Shown: positions 27,547 to 39,840, numbered from the stretch's first letter. The stretch: 64,000 bases of DNA from Duganella sp. CF517 (GCF_900110275.1 NZ_FODC01000002.1:806001-870000), one strand, 5' to 3'. Made by a program: numbers and translations. The notes: generated by a model from the sequence alone, not told the origin.

Positions 27547-27981
27547 TTAATTCGCGTCCGTCTCTTCGCGCAGTTGGCGCTGGCGCTCGATGTAGTCGGC
27601 CACGGGGCCGCGCACGTCGATCTTGGAGATATCCTTGGCCACGCCCAGGTTCAGCCCCAGCAGGAAGGGAATGTTCTCGACCGGCACGTCGGGACAATGC
27701 TCGGCGAAGGCCTTGAGGAAGCGCTTGGACTCGACCACCCGCACCACCTTCTCGCCGCTCATGTACTGCAGGATGCTGGTGATGCTGTGGCCCTTGCCGA
27801 TCGTGTGGTAGATGAAGCGGTTGAAATCGCGGTCCAGCAGCTTGAAATCGAGGGTTTCCTTGGTCATCAAACCGGCCAGGTAATATAGCCCCAGGGCCAC
27901 GCGGAAGAAGCCCGTGCATTCGGTGCGGTCGACGCCGCATTGCGCCACCGCGAGTATTTTTTGCTGCAGCTGAGCATTCAT
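27547..27981 (-). CDS. Unrecognised 144-aa conserved-looking protein
   Basis: Starts [46 protein letters not shown]. It is mixed alpha/beta with no signal peptide, no convincing membrane span and no motif I recognise. The ATG at 27981 is preceded by GGAGACGCAT; in-frame ATGs at 27993 and 28014 are alternatives. It is upstream of coq7 in the same direction (43 bases), so co-transcription is possible. Third-position GC matches its neighbours. Confidence 0.7.
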   Translation of the reverse strand: MNAQLQQKILAVAQCGVDRTECTGFFRVALGLYYLAGLMTKETLDFKLLDRDFNRFIYHTIGKGHSITSILQYMSGEKVVRVVESKRFLKAFAEHCPDVPVENIPFLLGLNLGVAKDISKIDVRGPVADYIERQRQLREETDAN

Positions 27982-28097
27982 ATGCGTCTCCATATCATCA
28001 CTATAACAAGACATCGGCCGCCATTCTTGCTTGCAGGCCAGAATTTTTACATGCTATTCTTGAAATCTTTAATAAAAGAACAGCAAAGGACAGCGAA

Positions 28098-28877
28098 ATG
28101 ATCGAGGTAACAGGCCTGGCCAAACGCTTCCGCTTGCCCTCGCGTGGCGGCAAGGCCGCGCCGGCGCTCGATCCGCGCGACCGCGACGGCTGGTTCCACG
28201 CGGTGCGCGACGTCAGCTTCAGCTGCGCGCCCGGCGAGGTGCTCGGCCTGCTCGGTCCCAACGGCGCCGGCAAGACCACCACCTTGCGCCTGCTGTCGAC
28301 CGCGCTCAAGCCCGACGCCGGCAGCATCCGCGCCAACGGCGTCGACCTGCTGCACAATCCGCTCGTGGCGCGCCAGCACATCGGCTTCCTGTCCGGCAGC
28401 ACCGGCCTGTACGGCCGCCTGACCGCGCGCGAAAACGTCGAATACTTCGGCCGCCTGCACGGCATGCGCGCCGCGCACTTGAAGCGCCGCTGCGACGAGC
28501 TGTTCGACCTGCTGCAAATGCACGAGTACGGCAACAAGCGCGCCGACCAGCTCTCCACCGGCATGAAGCAGAAATGCGCGATCGCCCGCACCGTCGTGCA
28601 CGAGCCGAAAATCGTCATCCTCGACGAGCCGACCACCGGCCTCGACGTGATGGCCGCCAAGGTGCTGCTCGACTTCATCGCCAGCTACAAGGCGCTGCGG
28701 GTGCCGCTGATCTTTTCCACCCACCATCTGCACGAGGTGGAAAAGCTGTGCGACCGGGTCTGCATCATCAACCACGGCAAGACCGCCTTCCACGGCACCG
28801 TCGACGCCTTGCGCCAGCTGGGCGGCAGCGCCGATCTCTACGACGCGTTTGTCGGCGTCATCCACCGGGAAGCCTGA
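28098..28877 (+). CDS. ABC transporter ATP-binding protein, NatA-like
   Basis: A 259-aa ATPase. Walker [19 protein letters not shown]-loop region [27 protein letters not shown], signature [20 protein letters not shown], Walker [15 protein letters not shown] and H-loop FSTHHLHE are all present. The resemblance to NatA (Na+ efflux ATPase) and the NatB-like permease 3 bases downstream suggest an exporter. Substrate not determinable. Confidence 0.9.
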   Translation: MIEVTGLAKRFRLPSRGGKAAPALDPRDRDGWFHAVRDVSFSCAPGEVLGLLGPNGAGKTTTLRLLSTALKPDAGSIRANGVDLLHNPLVARQHIGFLSGSTGLYGRLTARENVEYFGRLHGMRAAHLKRRCDELFDLLQMHEYGNKRADQLSTGMKQKCAIARTVVHEPKIVILDEPTTGLDVMAAKVLLDFIASYKALRVPLIFSTHHLHEVEKLCDRVCIINHGKTAFHGTVDALRQLGGSADLYDAFVGVIHREA

Positions 28878-28880
28878 GCC

Positions 28881-30077
28881 ATGTGGACCATTTATCTGAA
28901 GGAATTGCTGGAACTGGTGCGCGACCGCAAGACGTTCTTCTTCACCATCTTCGTGCCGGTGATCGCGATGCCCGCCATTTTCATCGGCTTCGGCATGCTG
29001 TCGACCAACATGTTCAAGCAGGCCAGCCAGGCGCAGATGACCTACGCCATTTTCGGCAAAGAATATGCGCCGCAGCTGGCCGCCCGCTTCGCCCGGGAAA
29101 AAGGGATGCGCGAGGTCGCGCTCTCCGGTCCGGACGAGATCAGGCGCGCCATCGGCGACGACCGCATCAAGTTCGCGCTGGTGATACCGGCCGACCTGGA
29201 AAGCACCCTGGCGCAGCACCGGCAAGGCGCCATCGAACTGCACTACAACAGCGCCGCGGCGGTCGACATGACGCGCAAGCGCGTGACGGCGGTGCTGGCC
29301 CCGCACAACAACGCGGTGCGCGCGCTGGCGCTGCCGACGCTGAACCTGAACCAGGACCAGCTGCGCTTCGCGCTCGATCCGATCAAGCTCGAGGACCGTT
29401 CCACCGCCAACAAGCGCGAGCAGACCGGCGCCATGGTCGGCGGCCTGGTGCCCTACATTTTGTTGATGGTGTGCCTGGTGTCGGCGATGTATCCGGCGAT
29501 CGACACCGGCGCCGGCGAAAAGGAACGCGGCACCATGGAAACCTTGCTGCTGGCGCCGGTCTCGCGCACCAGCATCGTGCTGGCGAAGTTCCTGATGCTG
29601 TTCACCGTCGGCCTGACCTCGGCGCTGCTGATGATCGCCAGCCTCGGCGCACTGCTGCTGTTCGGCGAATCGCTGATGAGCGGCGACGTGGCGCAGATGG
29701 CGCGCGCGATCGGGCCGTTCGACCTGGCCATGGTGGCGCTGATGCTGGTGCCGACGGCGGCCATGTTCGCCTCGATCCTGCTGTCGATCTCGGTGTACGC
29801 GAAAAGCTACAAGGAAGCGTCCGGCCTGATCTCGCCGTTGATGATCGTGACCATCCTGCCGACGCTGGCGGCACTGCTGCCGGGCGTGGAAATGAACTGG
29901 AAGTGGGCGATGGTGCCGCTGACCAATGTCTCCCTGGCAATGAAGGAGCTGGTCAAGGGCACCATGGATTACAGCATGCTGTCGGTGATCATGTTGTCGA
30001 CCACGGTGACCGCCGGCGCCCTGCTGGCGCTGTGCCGCTGGTGGTTCAACCGCGAGGCGGTGCTGTTCAGGAATTGA
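28881..30077 (+). CDS. ABC transporter permease, NatB-like
   Basis: A 398-aa ABC-2 type permease. One N-terminal membrane segment (FFFTIFVPVIAMPAIFIGFG) is followed by a large extracytoplasmic domain of about 170 residues, then five or six membrane segments. The usual ABC-2 block DTGAGEKERGTMETLLLAPVSR is present. It forms the membrane half of the exporter with the preceding ATPase, 3 bases upstream. Confidence 0.9.
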   Translation: MWTIYLKELLELVRDRKTFFFTIFVPVIAMPAIFIGFGMLSTNMFKQASQAQMTYAIFGKEYAPQLAARFAREKGMREVALSGPDEIRRAIGDDRIKFALVIPADLESTLAQHRQGAIELHYNSAAAVDMTRKRVTAVLAPHNNAVRALALPTLNLNQDQLRFALDPIKLEDRSTANKREQTGAMVGGLVPYILLMVCLVSAMYPAIDTGAGEKERGTMETLLLAPVSRTSIVLAKFLMLFTVGLTSALLMIASLGALLLFGESLMSGDVAQMARAIGPFDLAMVALMLVPTAAMFASILLSISVYAKSYKEASGLISPLMIVTILPTLAALLPGVEMNWKWAMVPLTNVSLAMKELVKGTMDYSMLSVIMLSTTVTAGALLALCRWWFNREAVLFRN

Positions 30078-30307
30078 TGCCGATAAGGGTATTGAATCGG
30101 GCAAGTTGTCTATTCAAGCAACACATAGCCGACCGTGCGGAAGCGGCGTTCTGGTAGGCGGTTTGCGCAGTCTGGCGCGCGGTTTGCGCCGCCCATCGCA
30201 ATGGGGCCCCATATAGAGAACAAATTCAATACAATGCCATCATGTGAAAAGTGTATGGCCGTGCAGAAATGCTGGTTGTGCAGCGGCAGAATCATTCAGG
30301 AGTCAGC

Positions 30308-31201
<894 letters not shown>

Positions 31202-31210
31202 GGCGCCCGC

Positions 31211-34200
31211 ATGTTCGCCATCGCCTTTTTTGAAGCGCGCCAGCGCCTCAAGCTGCTGTCGACCTGGGTCTACTTCGCCGGGTTCCTGGCGCTGTCGCTG
31301 CTGTGGATGGCCGCCGCCGGCGGCTTTTTCAAGGAGGCCCAGGTCACCTTCGGCAGCCTGGCGATCAATTCGCCGCGCTCGCTGATGTTCACCGTCAGCG
31401 CGCTCGGTTCGCTGGGTGTGGTGGTGATCGCGGCCATGATGGGGCGCTCGGTGCAGCAGGATTTCGAATACGACATGCAGCACTTCTTCTTCAGCGCGCC
31501 GATCAGGAAGCACCAGTACATGTTCGGCCGCTTCCTCGGCGCCTATTTCACGCTGGCGGTGATCTTCACCAGCATCATCCTCGGCGCCTGGCTGGGCAGC
31601 ATGCTGCCGGGCATCGACCCGGAGCGGCTCGGCCTGCCGGGCCCGCTGGGTTACCTGATCCCCTATGTCGTCGTCATCCTGCCCAACATCTTCATCTTCG
31701 GCGCCGTGTTCTTCATCCTCGCCGCGCTGACGCGGCGCATGCTGCCGGTCTACATCAGCAGCGTGGTCATGTTGATCGGCTACATCGTCGCCCCCGGCCT
31801 GGCGCGCGACCTCGACTACAAAACCCTGGCCGCGCTGATCGACCCGTTCGGCACCACCGCCGTGCTGCGCCTGACCGAGTACTGGCCGATCATCGAGCGC
31901 AACACGCGCATGGTCTGGCCGGAGGGCGTGTACCTGCTCAACCGCGTGCTGTGGTCGTCGTTCGCGCTGGCCGGCCTGCTGCTGGGCTACTGGCGCTTCC
32001 ACTTCATCGCCACCGTCGACAGCGGCGCCAGCGGCAGCGCCAGCCGCGGCGAGGGCGAGCTGCCGCCGCACCTGTCGGCGGTCTCGACCAACACCGAGGA
32101 AACGCCGGACTTCAAGTCACGCAGCCTGGCCGCGCTGCTCGTCAAGATGAGCTGGCTGAACCTGCGCGAAACGACCAAGAATATTTATTTCGTCGTCATC
32201 GTGCTGGCCGGCGTGCTGATGATGTTCGCCGGCGCACTGGACATGGGATCGATGTTCGGCACCAACACCTACCCGGCCACCTACCTGATCCTGGACTCGG
32301 TCACCGAAACGTTCGAGCTGTTCATGCTGGTGATCACGACCTTCTACGCGGGCGAACTGATCTGGCGCGAGCGCGAGGCGCGCATGGCGCAAATGCTCGA
32401 CGCGCTGCCGATCCCGAGCTGGCTGCCGCTGCTGGCCAAGCTGTTCGCGCTGATCGGCCTGCAGGCCCTGCTGATGCTGATCGTCATGCTGTGCGGCATG
32501 GCGATCCAGATCTCCAAAGGCTATTTCAATCTGGAGCCGGGGCTGTATCTGCATCACTTGTTCCTGATCGAGCTGCCCGGCTACGCGCTGGCGGCGGTGC
32601 TGGCCATCGCGCTGCAGGTGCTGATCAACCAGCGCTACCTGGCCTACTTCGCGATGATCATGTACTACGCCGCGATGCTGACCATGAGCTCGATGGGCGT
32701 GGAGGAACCGCTGCTGGCCTACGGCACCATGCCGCGCTTCATCTATTCCGCGATGAACGGCTACGGCCACTTCCTGCCGCGCCAGCGCTGGTTCGAAGCG
32801 TACTGGGGCGGCGCCGCGCTGCTGCTGGTGGTCGGCGCGCTGCTGTTCTGGGCGCGCGGCACCAACGATGGCTGGCGCCAGCGCATGCAACTGGCGCGCC
32901 ACGCGCTGACCAGGCCGGTGCTGACGGCCATGGCGGCCGGCGCGCTGGTCTTCGCCGGCGCCGGCGCGGTACTGTTCTACAACACGCACATCGTCAACAA
33001 CTACACATCGACCTACGAAAAAGACGCCGAGCGCGCCGCCTACGAACGCAAGTACAAGCAATACGCCGCGTTGCCGCAGCCGCGCATCACCGACGTCAAG
33101 CTCGACGTCGCCATCACGCCGGCGCAGCGCAGCCTCAAGGTCAAGGGCCGCTACGTGCTGCAAAACAAGACGACGCAACCGGTCAGCGACATCATCGTGC
33201 AGCAGGACGCCGACGCCACCGGCTACAAGGCGCGCTTCAGCCAGCAAGTGCGCGCGGGCCTGCGCGACACCGGCCTCGGCTTCTACACCTACAAGCTGGT
33301 GCAGCCGCTGGCGCCGGGCGCGCGGATGGCGTTCGAGTTCGAAGTCGATTACGTGCCGAAGGGCATCCTCGGCATGGGCCAGGACACGCCGGTGGTGCAC
33401 AACGGCACCTTCTTCAACAACGGCGTGCTGCCGCACGTCGGCTACCAGCAAGAGAACGAACTGAGCGACGCGCGCGACCGCAAGAAGCACCGGCTGGCCG
33501 CGCGCGAACGCATGTTGCCGCGCGACGACGCGCGCGGCCTGGCCAACAACTTCAGCGGCAACGACGCCGACTGGATCACCTTCGACGCCATCGTCAGCAC
33601 CAGCGCCGACCAGATCGCCATCGCGCCCGGCACGCTGGTCAAGGACTGGAGCAGCAAGGGCCGGCACTACTACCACTACAAGATGGACCAGCCGATCCTG
33701 AACTTCTACGCCGTGCAATCGGCGCGCTACCTGGTCAAGCGCGACTGGTGGCAGGACGTCGGCATCGAGATCTACTACCATCCGGGCCACGAGTACAACC
33801 TCGAGCGGATGAACAAGGGCATCAAGGAATCGCTCGACTACTACACGCGCAACTTCGGACCGTACCAGCACAAGCTGGTGCGCATCGTCGAATTCCCGCG
33901 CTACGCCACGTTCGCGCAATCGTTCCCGAACACCATCCCGTACGCGGAGTCGCTGGGCTTCATCGCCAAGGTCGACGACGGCAATCCGAAGGACGTCGAC
34001 TACCCGTTCTACGTCACCGCGCACGAAATGGCGCACCAGTGGTGGGGCCATCAACTGGTCGCCGGCAACACGCGCGGCGGCAGCGTGCTGAGCGAAACGC
34101 TGGCCGAGTACTCGGCGCTGATGGTGATGAAGAAGAATTTCGGCGCCAACAAAATGCGCCGCTTCCTGCACTACGACCTGGACCAATACCTGCTGGGGCG

Positions 34201-34795
34201 CGCGCTGGAGCGCAAGAAGGAATTGCCGCTGGCCGACAACGAAAACCAGAACTACATCCAGTACCGCAAGGGCAGCCTGGCGATGTACCAGTTGCAGGAT
34301 ATGTTGGGCGAGGCAAGGATCAACGGCGCGCTCAAGGAGCTGCTGGTGAAGCACGGCCGCAGCGGCGGGCCGTATCCGAGCGTATCGGTGCTGGTGGAGG
34401 CGCTGCGCGGCATCACGCCGCCGGAGCAGGCCTACCTGATCGACGACCTGTTCAATTACATCGTGCTGTACGAAAACCATGGCGTCGCGGCGACGGCGCG
34501 CAGGCTCAACGACGGCAAATACGAGGTCAGCTTCGTCGTCAGCGCGGCCAAGGTGCGCGCCAACGACCAGGGCGAGGAGCGGGACGTGGCGTTGAAGGAC
34601 TACATCGACATTGGTGTCGACGATAAGGACGGCAACAGCCTGCTGCGCGAGCGCAAGCTCATCGACCGCAAGGACAACCGCTACACGGTCATCGTCAGCG
34701 GCCGTCCGGCCCGGGCCGGCATCGACCCCGACAACAAGCTCATCGACCGCAAGCCCGACGACAACATGGTCAACGTCGAACTGCAAGCGCAATAA
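31211..34795 (+). CDS. ABC transporter permease fused to M1 family aminopeptidase
   Basis: A 1194-aa polytopic protein. Residues 1-260 and about 310-600 are two ABC-2-like permease blocks of several membrane segments each. A further membrane segment near residue 580 leads to an extracytoplasmic gluzincin domain from about 620. The zinc site is [12 protein letters not shown] near residue 937, with the third ligand Glu in [14 protein letters not shown]. The double-permease-plus-M1 order matches a known but uncharacterised bacterial family, so it is not a frameshift artefact. It may couple export or signalling to peptide trimming at the outer face of the membrane. Confidence 0.92.
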   Translation: MFAIAFFEARQRLKLLSTWVYFAGFLALSLLWMAAAGGFFKEAQVTFGSLAINSPRSLMFTVSALGSLGVVVIAAMMGRSVQQDFEYDMQHFFFSAPIRKHQYMFGRFLGAYFTLAVIFTSIILGAWLGSMLPGIDPERLGLPGPLGYLIPYVVVILPNIFIFGAVFFILAALTRRMLPVYISSVVMLIGYIVAPGLARDLDYKTLAALIDPFGTTAVLRLTEYWPIIERNTRMVWPEGVYLLNRVLWSSFALAGLLLGYWRFHFIATVDSGASGSASRGEGELPPHLSAVSTNTEETPDFKSRSLAALLVKMSWLNLRETTKNIYFVVIVLAGVLMMFAGALDMGSMFGTNTYPATYLILDSVTETFELFMLVITTFYAGELIWREREARMAQMLDALPIPSWLPLLAKLFALIGLQALLMLIVMLCGMAIQISKGYFNLEPGLYLHHLFLIELPGYALAAVLAIALQVLINQRYLAYFAMIMYYAAMLTMSSMGVEEPLLAYGTMPRFIYSAMNGYGHFLPRQRWFEAYWGGAALLLVVGALLFWARGTNDGWRQRMQLARHALTRPVLTAMAAGALVFAGAGAVLFYNTHIVNNYTSTYEKDAERAAYERKYKQYAALPQPRITDVKLDVAITPAQRSLKVKGRYVLQNKTTQPVSDIIVQQDADATGYKARFSQQVRAGLRDTGLGFYTYKLVQPLAPGARMAFEFEVDYVPKGILGMGQDTPVVHNGTFFNNGVLPHVGYQQENELSDARDRKKHRLAARERMLPRDDARGLANNFSGNDADWITFDAIVSTSADQIAIAPGTLVKDWSSKGRHYYHYKMDQPILNFYAVQSARYLVKRDWWQDVGIEIYYHPGHEYNLERMNKGIKESLDYYTRNFGPYQHKLVRIVEFPRYATFAQSFPNTIPYAESLGFIAKVDDGNPKDVDYPFYVTAHEMAHQWWGHQLVAGNTRGGSVLSETLAEYSALMVMKKNFGANKMRRFLHYDLDQYLLGRALERKKELPLADNENQNYIQYRKGSLAMYQLQDMLGEARINGALKELLVKHGRSGGPYPSVSVLVEALRGITPPEQAYLIDDLFNYIVLYENHGVAATARRLNDGKYEVSFVVSAAKVRANDQGEERDVALKDYIDIGVDDKDGNSLLRERKLIDRKDNRYTVIVSGRPARAGIDPDNKLIDRKPDDNMVNVELQAQ

Positions 34796-34803
34796 ACCCT
34801 GCG

Positions 34804-34934
34804 GGGGTCAAGTCTGTCATTCGGACACGGGCCCGTCCGTACATCGCATCTACGCTTCAGGTCGTGTCTGAATGACAGACTTGACCCCGGGGTTTATACG
34901 CTTCAGGTCGTGTCCGAATGACAGACTTGACCCC
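34804..34934. repeat. Cluster of three REP-like elements, type A
   Basis: One forward copy (34804-34829) and two reverse copies (34862-34888, 34908-34934) fill the spacer between the convergent permease-peptidase and MCP genes. The forward core is GTCTGTCATTCGGACAC. Both reverse copies share the flanks ACGCTTCAGG on one side and CCGGGGTTTA on the other, so the repeating unit is about 45 bp. Same one-forward, two-reverse layout as the type B cluster at 21240. Confidence 0.85.
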
Positions 34935-34940
34935 CGGGGT

Positions 34941-36479
34941 TTAGGCGACTTTGAAGATGCTGACGATGGCCCGCAAGTCATCGGCTTGGTCGTTCAGCGA
35001 GGCGGCGGCGGCGGCGGCCTGTTCCACCAGCGCGGCGTTCTGCTGCGTGACCTGGTCCATCTGGATCACCGCCTGGTTGACCTGCTCGATGCCGGCGCTT
35101 TGCTCGTGGCTGGCCGAGCTGATCTCGCCCATGATGTCGGTGACGCGCTGGATGCTGTCGACCACGTCGCTCATCGTCATGCCCGCTTGCGTGACCAGCG
35201 TGCTGCCGGCGTCGACCTTCTCTAACGAGTCGTCGATCAGCGCCTTGATTTCCTTGGCGGCCGTGGCGCTGCGCTGCGCCAGGCTGCGCACTTCGCTGGC
35301 GACCACCGCGAAGCCCCGCCCCTGCTCGCCCGCGCGCGCCGCTTCCACCGCCGCGTTCAAGGCCAGGATGTTGGTCTGGAAGGCGATGCCGTCGATTACG
35401 CTGATGATGTCGACAATCTTGCGCGCCGAGCCGTTGATCGCTTCCATCGTGTCGACCACGTCGGCCACCTCGGTGCCGCCGCGACGCGCCACTTCCGACG
35501 CCTTGACCGCCAACTGGTTGGCCTGGCGCGCATTGTCCGAGTTCTGCTTGACCGTCGAGGTCAACTCTTCCATCGACGCGGCCGTCTCCTCCAGGCTGGA
35601 CGCCTGCTCCTCGGTGCGGGCCGACAAGTCCATGTTGCCGGCGGCGATCTCGCTCGACGCCGTCGAAATGCTCTCCGTGCCATGCCGCACGTCGTTGACG
35701 ATGCCGATCAAGCCGTCGTTCATCGAGCGCAGCGCTTGCAGCAGACGGCCGGTCTCGTCGGTGCTGCCGACCACGATGGTCGACGTCAAATCCTTGTTGG
35801 CCACGGCCACGGCGATATCGACCGCCTGGTTCAGCGGCACGGTGATGCCACGCGTCAAACGCCAGGCGCAGACGACGCCCAGCGCCAGCACCGCCAGACC
35901 GAAGACGATCATGAAACGGCGGCTGTTCTGATAGATCGCCTCGATCCCGGCGGCGTTGGCATCGATGCTTTTACGCTGCATGTCCAGCAGGCCGCTCAGC
36001 GAAGCCAGGTAGGCCTTGCCGTCCGGCGTGAAGCGCTGGTCGAGCACCTCGCCGGCCTGCTCGATCTGGCCTTCCTTCTTCAGCTTGACGATAGCGTCGC
36101 GCGACGCCAGGTAGCGTTTGCGGTTGGCCATCATCTGCTCGAACAGGGCTTTTTCCTGTTCGGTTTCCAGCAGCGGCTCGACCTTCTTTTGCAAGCTGTT
36201 GACCTCGGCGGTGGAAGCCACCGTTTCCTCGGCGAAGAACGGCCCGAGCGAAGGGTCGGAACTCTTCGAAATCGCCGACGTCCGGCGCACGCTGGTATGG
36301 ATCAATCGATACCAGTCGCTGATCATGCGTTCCTTGGCCAGAGGCTGTTGCATCATGTCGCGGGTGGCCTCGGCCACGTCTTGCATGTGCGTGATGCCGA
36401 TCACCGTCATCAAAGTCATCATCGCGAGGACCAAGCCAAAGCCCGCAGCGAGGCGCGTGCCGATTTTCAAATTTTTCAT
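34941..36479 (-). CDS. Methyl-accepting chemotaxis protein
   Basis: A 512-aa receptor. TM1 is about residues 10-30, followed by a periplasmic four-helix-bundle ligand domain of about 155 residues, TM2 about 188-208 ([18 protein letters not shown]), HAMP, and the signalling domain with the conserved tip [40 protein letters not shown]. It lacks a C-terminal NWETF-type CheR tether, ending IFKVA. No che genes nearby. Ligand unknown. Confidence 0.95.
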   Translation of the reverse strand: MKNLKIGTRLAAGFGLVLAMMTLMTVIGITHMQDVAEATRDMMQQPLAKERMISDWYRLIHTSVRRTSAISKSSDPSLGPFFAEETVASTAEVNSLQKKVEPLLETEQEKALFEQMMANRKRYLASRDAIVKLKKEGQIEQAGEVLDQRFTPDGKAYLASLSGLLDMQRKSIDANAAGIEAIYQNSRRFMIVFGLAVLALGVVCAWRLTRGITVPLNQAVDIAVAVANKDLTSTIVVGSTDETGRLLQALRSMNDGLIGIVNDVRHGTESISTASSEIAAGNMDLSARTEEQASSLEETAASMEELTSTVKQNSDNARQANQLAVKASEVARRGGTEVADVVDTMEAINGSARKIVDIISVIDGIAFQTNILALNAAVEAARAGEQGRGFAVVASEVRSLAQRSATAAKEIKALIDDSLEKVDAGSTLVTQAGMTMSDVVDSIQRVTDIMGEISSASHEQSAGIEQVNQAVIQMDQVTQQNAALVEQAAAAAASLNDQADDLRAIVSIFKVA

Positions 36480-36744
36480 GATAAAAATTGCCGGTCAGGG
36501 CAGTATCTGGAATTAGTAAGCGGTGCGACGTCTGAGACCCGCGAATCGGGCAGAAGAAGAGAATTGCCCCAAAGAATCAATAGTTTAGCACAGCAAGTAA
36601 TTCTCCGCTGCAATAATGAATTGTGATAACAGGTCGCCAAATGTGTCAGAAAAGTAATTTCACTCGCGCTAGCGGCGCAGCCGGCCCTGACGATTCGACG
36701 TGAGCAAACTGCTATGATTTGCTGAAAACCCACCACGGAGACAT

Positions 36745-37074
36745 ATGAACATCTCGGACATCGCCTTCGGCACCACCGACTGGCAGCGGATTGAAGCGAC
36801 GACGCATCCCGGCGAAACGGGCACCGCCTACTGGCGCACGCAGCAGTTCGGCGCGCTCCGCGTCCGCATGGTGGAGTACGGCCCCGGTTATCTGGCCGAC
36901 CACTGGTGCGTCAAAGGCCACATCCTGCTGTGCATCGAAGGCGAGCTGCACACCGAACTGGAAGACGGCCGCACCTTCACGCTCACCGCCGGCATGAGCT
37001 ACCAAGTGGCCGACTACGCCGAACCGCACCGCTCATCGACCAGATCCGGCGCCAGGCTGTTTATCGTCGATTGA
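36745..37074 (+). CDS. DHCW-motif cupin-fold protein
   Basis: A 109-aa single-domain cupin. The core is YLADHWCVKGHILLCIEGELHTEL, then LTAGMSYQVADYAEPHRSS. The family motif reads DHWC here. No signal peptide. Function unknown; likely a metal-binding small enzyme or sensor. It ends 18 bases before a bidirectional terminator shared with topB. Confidence 0.85.
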   Translation: MNISDIAFGTTDWQRIEATTHPGETGTAYWRTQQFGALRVRMVEYGPGYLADHWCVKGHILLCIEGELHTELEDGRTFTLTAGMSYQVADYAEPHRSSTRSGARLFIVD

Positions 37075-37092
37075 ACCGCGCGACCGCGCGAT

Positions 37093-37132
37093 AAAAAAAG
37101 GACCGCGAAGTTGCCTTCAACGGTCCTTTTTA
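37093..37132. terminator. Bidirectional terminator between cupin gene and topB
   Basis: AAAAAGGACCG and CGGTCCTTTTT pair around CGAAGTTGCCTTCAA. A and T runs flank both sides, so it can end both convergent transcripts. Confidence 0.9.
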
Positions 37133-37149
37133 CCACTGGCTACCGGCGC

Positions 37150-39840
37150 TTACTCGGCGGTCGCGGCGGCTTTCTTCGGCGCGGCCTTTTTGGCCGGCGC
37201 CTTTTTCGCGGCAGCTTTCTTGGCTGGCGCGGCCTTGGCGGCGGCGGCCTTCTTGGCCGGCGCCTTCTTGGCCGGTGCGGTTTCCGTGGCGGCGCCGTCG
37301 GCGCCCTCGTCCGCTAGCGCTGCTTTGTCGGCCGCGGCCTTGCCCTTGGCGGGCGCCTTGGCCTTGCGCTCTTCGAACTCGAAGCTGATCTTGTTGTCCT
37401 TGCCCTTGACCAGGAAGGCCTTGAACGGACGGCGCGTGCGCTGCGAAACGAAGCCCGGCAACAGATCGGTCTTGCCTTCGTTGATCAGCTTGGCCATCTG
37501 CTCGGGCAAGATCTCTTGCTGCAAGATGATGCGGCCGCTGCGGAAGTCGCACGTCTTCGGCTTGGCGACGCTGTTTTCGCACACATACGCCAGACCCATT
37601 TCGTACACGCCGGCGGCGCACTTCGGACAAGGCCCCAGCGGCGTCTGGCCGGTGAAGTCGACCGCTTCCGCGTCTTCCGAATCGTCGTTCTGGCCGAAGT
37701 CGAACTCCAGCTTGAAGTTCTTGATCTCCTCGTCGCGCACGATGCGCAGGATGGCCGCGAACGGACGTCCCATCTTCGAGCGGAAACCTTGCAGCGGACC
37801 GATGGTGCGTTCCCTGAGCAACTGTTCCACTTCCTCGATCTCGAACTGGCGGCTGCCCGGCGTTTTGCTCATCGAGAAATCGCACTTGGTGCAGGCGAAG
37901 CGGCGATAGTTCTCTTTGACCACGCTGCCGCAGTTCGGGCACGGCGTCGTCAACGTCGCGTAATCGCCGGGGATGGTGTCGTTGTTGTATTCCTTGGCGC
38001 GCTTGACGATGATCTGCGTCATCTGGGCGATTTCGCGCATGAATTCCTCGCGCGAGATCTTGCCCTTTTCCATCTGCGACAGCTTGTATTCCCATTCGCC
38101 GGTCAGTTCCGGCGCGGTCAGTTCGTTGACGCCCAGGCCGCGCAGCAACGTCATCAGCTGCGACGCCTTGGCGGTCGGCATCAGCTCGCGGCCTTCGCGC
38201 AACAGATAGCGCTCGGTCAGCAAGCCTTCGATGGTGGCGGCGCGCGTCGCCGGCGTGCCCAGGCCCTTGCCGGCCATGGCGTCGCGCAACTCGTCGTCCT
38301 CGACCAGCTTGCCGGCGCCTTCCATGGCCGACAGCAACGTCGCCTCGGTGTAGCGCGCCGGCGGCTTGGTGACCAGGCCGTTGGCGTTGACCTTGTCGGT
38401 CAGCACCTTCTCGCCCTTGGCGACCGGCACCAGATTGCCGTTGGCGTTGCCTTCCTTGTCGTCGTCGGTCGACGCTTCCTTGCCGTAGATCGCCAGCCAG
38501 CCGGGGTTGGTCATGACCTTGCCTTCGGTCTTGAACTGATGGCCGGACACTTCCGTGTAGCGGGTGGTGACCTGGAACTCGGCCGGCGGGAAGAACACGG
38601 CCATGAAGCGGCGCGTGACCAGGTCGTACAGCTTCTGTTCCGGCTCGGACAGGTTCTTCGGCGCGATCGTGGTCGGGATGATCGCGAAGTGATCCGAGAT
38701 CTTGGTGTTGTCGAAGATGCGCTTGTTCGGCTTGACCCAGCCCTTGTCGAGGATCTGCTTGGCGAACTGGTGGTAGTTCGGGTTCTCCTTGACCGTTTCC
38801 AGCGCCTGCTGCACGGTCGGCATGTAGTCTTCCGGCAGGTGGCGCGAATCGGTACGCGGGTAGGTCAGCACTTTGTGCTTTTCGTACAGCGCCTGGGCCA
38901 GGCCCAAGGTGTTCTTGGCCGAGAAGCCGAAGCGCGAGTTGGCTTCGCGCTGCAGGCTGGTCAGGTCGAACAGCGCCGGCGCCATCGACGTGGTCGGCTT
39001 GGCTTCCTCGGTGACGATGCCCTGCTTGCCGCGGCACGCGGTGGCGATCGAGTCGGCGGCGGCCTTGCTCCACAGGCGCTCGGCGCGCTTCTCCGGATCG
39101 GTGTCGTCCTTCTTGAACTTGGTGTCGAGCCAGCGGCCCTCGTAGACGCCGGCGGCGCACACGAACTCGGCGCGCACTTCCCAGAAGTCGCGGGCGACGA
39201 ATTTCTTGATCTTTTCTTCGCGCTCGACCACGATCGACAAGGTCGGCGTCTGCACGCGGCCCACGGTGGTCAGGTAGAAGCCGCCCTCTTTCGAGTTGAA
39301 CGCGGTCATGGCGCGGGTGCCGTTGATGCCGATCAGCCAGTCCGCTTCCGAGCGGCAGCGCGCGGCGTCGGCCAGCGGCAGCATCTCCTCGTCGGTGCGC
39401 AGATGGGTGAAGCCTTCGCGGATCGCGCCCGGCGTCATCGATTGCAGCCACAGGCGCTTGACCGGTTGCTTGGCCTTGGCGTTCTGGGCGATCAAACGGA
39501 AGATCAGCTCCCCTTCGCGGCCCGCGTCGCATGCGTTGATGAGGGTGGTGACGTCTTTACGCTTGATCAGCTTGTTGAGCACCTTGAGGCGCGCCTCGGT
39601 CTTGGCGATCGGATTGAGCGCGAAGTACGGCGGGATCATCGGCAGGTGCGCGAAGCTCCATTTGCCGCGTTTGACGTCGTGCTCTTCGGGCACGGCGATT
39701 TCCAGCAGGTGGCCGACGGCGGAGGACAGCACGTACTCGTCGGATTCAAAGTACTCATCGTGCTTGGTGAAGCCGCCAAGCGTCTTCGCGATGTCGTTCG
39801 CGACAGAAGGCTTCTCGGCGATGATGAGGGTTTTCGTCAT
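37150..39840 (-). CDS. topB: DNA topoisomerase III with histone-like tail
   Basis: An 896-aa type IA topoisomerase. The toprim domain starts MTKTLIIAEKPSVANDIAKTLGG and contains INACDAGREGELIFRLI. The catalytic Tyr is in VLTYPRTDSRHLPEDY near residue 328. Two zinc-ribbon-like segments follow (CPNCGSVVKENYRRFACTKC near 635; CPKCAAGVYEMGLAYVC near 735). The last 45 residues are AAKKAPAKKAA-type Lys/Ala repeats like eukaryotic H1 or bacterial AlgP/Hc1 tails. The start is MTKT at 39840; the longer frame has no conserved upstream sequence. Confidence 0.95.
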   Translation of the reverse strand: MTKTLIIAEKPSVANDIAKTLGGFTKHDEYFESDEYVLSSAVGHLLEIAVPEEHDVKRGKWSFAHLPMIPPYFALNPIAKTEARLKVLNKLIKRKDVTTLINACDAGREGELIFRLIAQNAKAKQPVKRLWLQSMTPGAIREGFTHLRTDEEMLPLADAARCRSEADWLIGINGTRAMTAFNSKEGGFYLTTVGRVQTPTLSIVVEREEKIKKFVARDFWEVRAEFVCAAGVYEGRWLDTKFKKDDTDPEKRAERLWSKAAADSIATACRGKQGIVTEEAKPTTSMAPALFDLTSLQREANSRFGFSAKNTLGLAQALYEKHKVLTYPRTDSRHLPEDYMPTVQQALETVKENPNYHQFAKQILDKGWVKPNKRIFDNTKISDHFAIIPTTIAPKNLSEPEQKLYDLVTRRFMAVFFPPAEFQVTTRYTEVSGHQFKTEGKVMTNPGWLAIYGKEASTDDDKEGNANGNLVPVAKGEKVLTDKVNANGLVTKPPARYTEATLLSAMEGAGKLVEDDELRDAMAGKGLGTPATRAATIEGLLTERYLLREGRELMPTAKASQLMTLLRGLGVNELTAPELTGEWEYKLSQMEKGKISREEFMREIAQMTQIIVKRAKEYNNDTIPGDYATLTTPCPNCGSVVKENYRRFACTKCDFSMSKTPGSRQFEIEEVEQLLRERTIGPLQGFRSKMGRPFAAILRIVRDEEIKNFKLEFDFGQNDDSEDAEAVDFTGQTPLGPCPKCAAGVYEMGLAYVCENSVAKPKTCDFRSGRIILQQEILPEQMAKLINEGKTDLLPGFVSQRTRRPFKAFLVKGKDNKISFEFEERKAKAPAKGKAAADKAALADEGADGAATETAPAKKAPAKKAAAAKAAPAKKAAAKKAPAKKAAPKKAAATAE

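Noticed and set aside
31211..34795. Frameshift or assembly fusion of a permease and a peptidase gene
   Set aside because: The permease-plus-M1 architecture is a recurrent family and the reading frame is continuous with uniform codon use.
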